A DNA stretch of 55,043 nucleotides from Sphingomonas lacusdianchii (GTDB lineage Bacteria > Pseudomonadota > Alphaproteobacteria > Sphingomonadales > Sphingomonadaceae), in assembly GCF_022664395.1 (NCBI RefSeq), contig NZ_JAKRET010000020.1, forward strand, positions 1-55,043, given 5' to 3'. Below the pieces are notes generated by a model, which was not told the DNA's origin, ran no database searches, and worked only from the letters and a program-made list of their open reading frames with translations. Positions 54,249 to 55,043 of the stretch are shown here, piece by piece (position 1 is the stretch's first letter; the number at the start of each line of letters is the position of its first letter). The position numbers and the translations under genes were made by a program.

Positions 54249-54503
54249 TCATGTGTTGGGGCGCGGCGTAAAAGGCGGACGATCGCCCATCAAGATGCCG
54301 ACCTTCGCGCTCAGGTGGACTGGCAACGCCTGGACCAGCCCAAACATTTCATCGTCAGGTAGCGCTTTGAAGATCAGTACGATCAGGCCATCACCGTCTT
54401 TTTCGCTCGCCATGGGAGGATAGCCACGCTCTTTAAGGTAAGCGACGGCAGCAGCCTCGTTCTCTGGCAGAACGCTGAACCTCGTCGGTGTTGGCTTCTC
54501 CAT
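54249..54503 (-). CDS. Small hypothetical protein
   Basis: The frame encodes 84 residues from ATG 54503 (MEKPTPTRFSVLPENEAAAV, then AYLKERGYPPMASEKDGDGL). The charged, mixed composition looks like a folded small domain. No family was recognised. An AGGCGG lies about a dozen bases upstream. It is flanked by a gene remnant and an IS. Confidence 0.55.
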   Translation of the reverse strand: MEKPTPTRFSVLPENEAAAVAYLKERGYPPMASEKDGDGLIVLIFKALPDDEMFGLVQALPVHLSAKVGILMGDRPPFTPRPNT

Positions 54504-54587
54504 TTCGTTTGTTTGCCGCCTATTTGGCGTTCATGCAATTGACGCCGTCTCTCTCCGTTGATTCAAGGCTGTCTTTTGGAGGCAGGT

Positions 54588-54965
54588 TTGAGCCGGGGCG
54601 ATCTCACCGAGGCGGAATGGCGCATCCTGAAAGACTTGCTGCCGATCGAGCGCAAGAACCGGAGTCGGGGCCGACCTCCCGAACAGAACCGTTCCATTAT
54701 CAACGGCATACTCTGGCGGCTGCGATGTGGTGCGCCGTGGCGCGACGTGCCGCCGAAATACGGGAACTGGAACACCATCTATCGCCGGTTCCGTCGATGG
54801 AGCGAGGCTGGGGTCTGGGAGATCGTGGGGGTGACGCTGGCCGAGATCATGGCGGATACCGGCCACTACAGCATCGACAGCACCACGGTCCGCGCCCACG
54901 TCTCGGCAGCGGGCGGAAACGTATGGCTCGCCCCGTCGGCAAGCGGTTTGTTTCTGACGATCTGA
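54588..54965 (+). CDS. IS5-family transposase, N-terminal part (truncated or frameshifted)
   Basis: I start at TTG 54588, 5 bases after GGAGG. The product LSRGDLTEAEWRILKDLLP, then GILWRLRCGAPWRDVPPKYG, is the DUF4096 domain of IS5-family transposases, followed by the first catalytic Asp (YSIDSTTVRAHVSAAGG). After residue GG at about 54918 the homology ends and the frame stops at 54965. Either the usual frame change occurs there, or another element joins. The window ends 78 bases later, so this cannot be settled. Confidence 0.75.
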   Translation: MSRGDLTEAEWRILKDLLPIERKNRSRGRPPEQNRSIINGILWRLRCGAPWRDVPPKYGNWNTIYRRFRRWSEAGVWEIVGVTLAEIMADTGHYSIDSTTVRAHVSAAGGNVWLAPSASGLFLTI

Positions 54966-55043
54966 GCAGTCTGCGAAAACGTATCCGGCCTTTCAGCATG
55001 GAGCCGTTGGCCAAGATGGAGATCCGCGCGTCCTGGTCCTCAT
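54923..55043 (+). other. Open frame running off the window edge
   Basis: ATG 54923 starts MARPVGKRFVSDDLSSLRKR and is open to the end. It does not read like the continuation of the IS5 transposase. It could be the start of another gene or chance. Confidence 0.2.

Overview
The window looks like the chromosome of a Sphingomonas-type alphaproteobacterium. The evidence is high GC, a TonB-dependent receptor, an ECF sigma/anti-sigma pair, an NdvA/ChvA-type glucan exporter and dense intergenic palindromic repeats that are common in sphingomonads. No rRNA, tRNA or CRISPR array was seen. The genus is inferred from gene content and style, not from a marker gene.

Layout. (1) 1-3.9 kb: the right part of a Tn3-family transposon (resolvase, res region, transposase, 38-bp terminal repeat). 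It has landed inside an autotransporter gene, whose 3' part fills 3.9-7.15 kb. (2) 7.2-11.7 kb: a secreted Gly-rich PRC-like protein, a subtilisin-like protease and an ECF sigma/anti-sigma operon. All three transcription units carry the same GGAT(T/G)-N17-CGTT promoter signature, which points to one small regulon. (3) 11.9-27.9 kb: ordinary metabolic and regulatory genes (SDR and GH130 pair, MBL hydrolase, Fic protein, TonB receptor, nucleotidyltransferase-fold protein, degenerate GGDEF protein, frameshifted HigA antitoxin, ABC1 kinase, two antitoxin-like small proteins, membrane HTH-TPR protein, LuxR-type regulator, UDP-glucose dehydrogenase). (4) 28.1-43.9 kb: one giant RTX protein gene of about 5,275 codons, built from three successive kinds of repeated module and ending in a type I secretion signal. 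A GT4 glycosyltransferase diverges from it. (5) 45.3-55 kb: a more AT-rich, IS-rich accessory region with the NdvA-like exporter, a GGDEF-EAL protein, a GAF protein, IS481 and IS5-family elements, and several gene remnants.

How the parts may work together. The RTX adhesin-like protein, GT4, Ugd, the NdvA-like exporter and the c-di-GMP proteins suggest a surface and biofilm theme, but no type I secretion genes lie in the window. The most unusual observations are the shared ECF promoter motif, including one overlapping bidirectional copy; palindromic repeats translated in-frame inside the protease; a composite interspersed repeat with a conserved core, present three times; and a long inverted-repeat operator shared by the nucleotidyltransferase-fold gene and the HigA-like gene.
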